Source: Methylophilus sp. 42
Lineage (GTDB): Bacteria; Pseudomonadota; Gammaproteobacteria; Burkholderiales; Methylophilaceae
Assembly: GCF_000384155.1 (NCBI RefSeq)
Contig: NZ_KB913031.1
Span: 744,001-808,000, forward strand
Direction of reading: 5' to 3'
Length of the DNA: 64,000 bases
The position numbers and the translations under genes are program-made. Each line of letters starts with the position of its first letter. Position 1 is the first letter of the stretch. Under the pieces are notes generated by a model. The model searched no databases, was not told the DNA's origin, and saw nothing but the letters and a program-made list of their open reading frames with translations. This document shows positions 63,272-64,000 of the stretch, one piece after another.

Positions 63272-63748
63272 ATGGCTCAGGATTCACAGAACCAAACAGA
63301 ACAAAACGCAGCGCCGATTTTCAGCATTGAAAAGCTGTATGTACACGATGCTTCGATTGAAGTGCCAAATGCGCCTGCTATTTTCACTGAGCGTGCTACT
63401 CCGCAAATCAATGTAGAGTTGGGCAATAATGCACAGCAAGTCGAAGAAGGCATTTTCAATGTCTCTATCAAAGTGACCGTGACCGCCAAAATCGAAGACA
63501 AAACAGCTTTCCTGGTGGAAGTTAACCAGTCTGGTATTTTCGCGATTCGTAACGTGCCGCAAGAAAACATGGAGCCTATTTTGGCTGTGGCTTGCCCGAA
63601 CATTCTGTTCCCATATGCCCGTGAAGCGATTTCTGACATGGTGACACGCGCCGGCTTTATGCCTGTATTGTTGAACCCGATCAACTTCGAAGCGCTTTAC
63701 CTGCAACAGCAGCAACAAGCTGCCCAGGCTGCTGGCGCACCTAACTAA
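63272..63748 (+). CDS. secB: Protein-export chaperone SecB
   Basis: A tetrameric chaperone that keeps preproteins unfolded for SecA. The 158 aa product shows [19 protein letters not shown], the conserved [16 protein letters not shown] and [20 protein letters not shown], and a Gln/Ala-rich tail. Gene order rhodanese-grxC-secB-gpsA is well conserved in betaproteobacteria. A terminator follows. Confidence 0.98.
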   Translation: MAQDSQNQTEQNAAPIFSIEKLYVHDASIEVPNAPAIFTERATPQINVELGNNAQQVEEGIFNVSIKVTVTAKIEDKTAFLVEVNQSGIFAIRNVPQENMEPILAVACPNILFPYAREAISDMVTRAGFMPVLLNPINFEALYLQQQQQAAQAAGAPN

Positions 63749-63759
63749 TTTTTTATCTT

Positions 63760-63790
63760 AAAAAGTAAGTTACCTGTGACTTACTTTTGT
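63760..63790 (+). terminator. Hairpin after secB
   Basis: AAAAGTAAGT / ACTTACTTTT with an 8-base loop, followed by TGT; a weak to moderate terminator. Confidence 0.65.
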
Positions 63791-63811
63791 CTTTTATCTG
63801 GATAAAGCCAA

Positions 63812-64000
63812 ATGAGTAAGGTCGCCGTTCTTGGTGCTGGTGCCTGGGGCACCGCGCTCGCCATGCATATCGCCTTACAGCACGACGTTGTGCTGTGGGC
63901 GCGTAATAGCGGGCATGTCTCCGGTATGCGCAAAGCGCGTGCTAATCCGCTCTATCTGGGCGACTTTGCTTTTCCTGAAAAGCTTACGGTTGAAGACGAC
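63812..64000 (+). CDS. gpsA: Glycerol-3-phosphate dehydrogenase [NAD(P)+], partial at the window end
   Basis: Starts ATG 63812 and runs off the window after 63 codons. The N-terminal Rossmann motif VAVLGAGAWGTALAMHIA is diagnostic of GpsA, which makes sn-glycerol 3-phosphate for phospholipid synthesis. It follows secB by 63 bases, separated by a hairpin. Confidence 0.95.
   Translation, partial: MSKVAVLGAGAWGTALAMHIALQHDVVLWARNSGHVSGMRKARANPLYLGDFAFPEKLTVEDD

Overview
The window is 64 kb of a betaproteobacterial chromosome. Gene content, protein sequences and local gene orders (rplU-rpmA-obgE-proB, ileS-lspA, gpmI-envC, rhodanese-grxC-secB-gpsA) fit the family Methylophilaceae, with a Methylophilus-like genus the best guess. 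This is inference from style: no rRNA gene and no methanol-oxidation gene lies in the window. I saw no tRNA, rRNA, CRISPR array, transposase, integrase or prophage.

Layout. (1) 1-4350 is AT-richer and accessory-like. It holds a small membrane ORF, a leftward unit with a quinol-type nitric oxide reductase, a frameshifted cupin gene and a small charged protein, then a 630-base gene-poor stretch and an orphan ORF between two diverged copies of a ~120 bp repeat. (2) 4351-18809 carries three exported PEP-CTERM proteins, an LprI-like protein, rlmF, an OsmC-YcaO fusion, an RhlE-type helicase with a structured leader, a YaiI/DUF188 protein, and a run of three c-di-GMP genes (GGDEF; HD-GYP; GAF-PAS-GGDEF-EAL). 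(3) 18947-19824 is a compact, apparently Fur-controlled operon of three small proteins of unknown function. (4) 19830-28242 has ppk2 and a Pit phosphate transporter in divergent orientation, an OhrR-like regulator, a DnaQ/GIY-YIG fusion, ccoG and a MocR-type regulator. (5) 28313-39501 is housekeeping: rplU, rpmA, obgE, proB, purE, purK, rpsT, murJ, ribF, ileS, lspA. (6) 39522-51906 has a DUF1905 protein, an EAL protein with a degenerate GGDEF, a DUF808 protein, a likely metal-acquisition locus (DUF2946 protein, small XRE regulator, TonB-dependent receptor, PepSY protein with a His-rich loop), and a c-di-GMP operon (PAS-GAF-PAS-GGDEF-EAL plus HD-GYP). (7) 52036-64000 has a secreted Asp-box protein with a CECC motif, clpB behind a sigma-32-like promoter, small lipoproteins, a YjbQ protein, a calpain-like cysteine protease, envC, gpmI, a rhodanese, grxC, secB and the start of gpsA.

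How it works together. Six genes make or break c-di-GMP, in two clusters plus one isolated gene, so surface/motility signalling is heavily represented. Iron and perhaps copper handling appear in two places (the Fur operon and the DUF2946/TonB/PepSY locus). Nitric oxide detoxification, polyphosphate/phosphate handling, a peroxide-type sensor and a heat-shock promoter point to a free-living, stress-exposed aerobe.

The best candidates for undescribed systems are the Fur-boxed three-gene operon and the DUF2946-XRE-TonB-PepSY locus. Start codons were moved inward from the longest reading frame where a ribosome binding site or signal peptide decided the matter.
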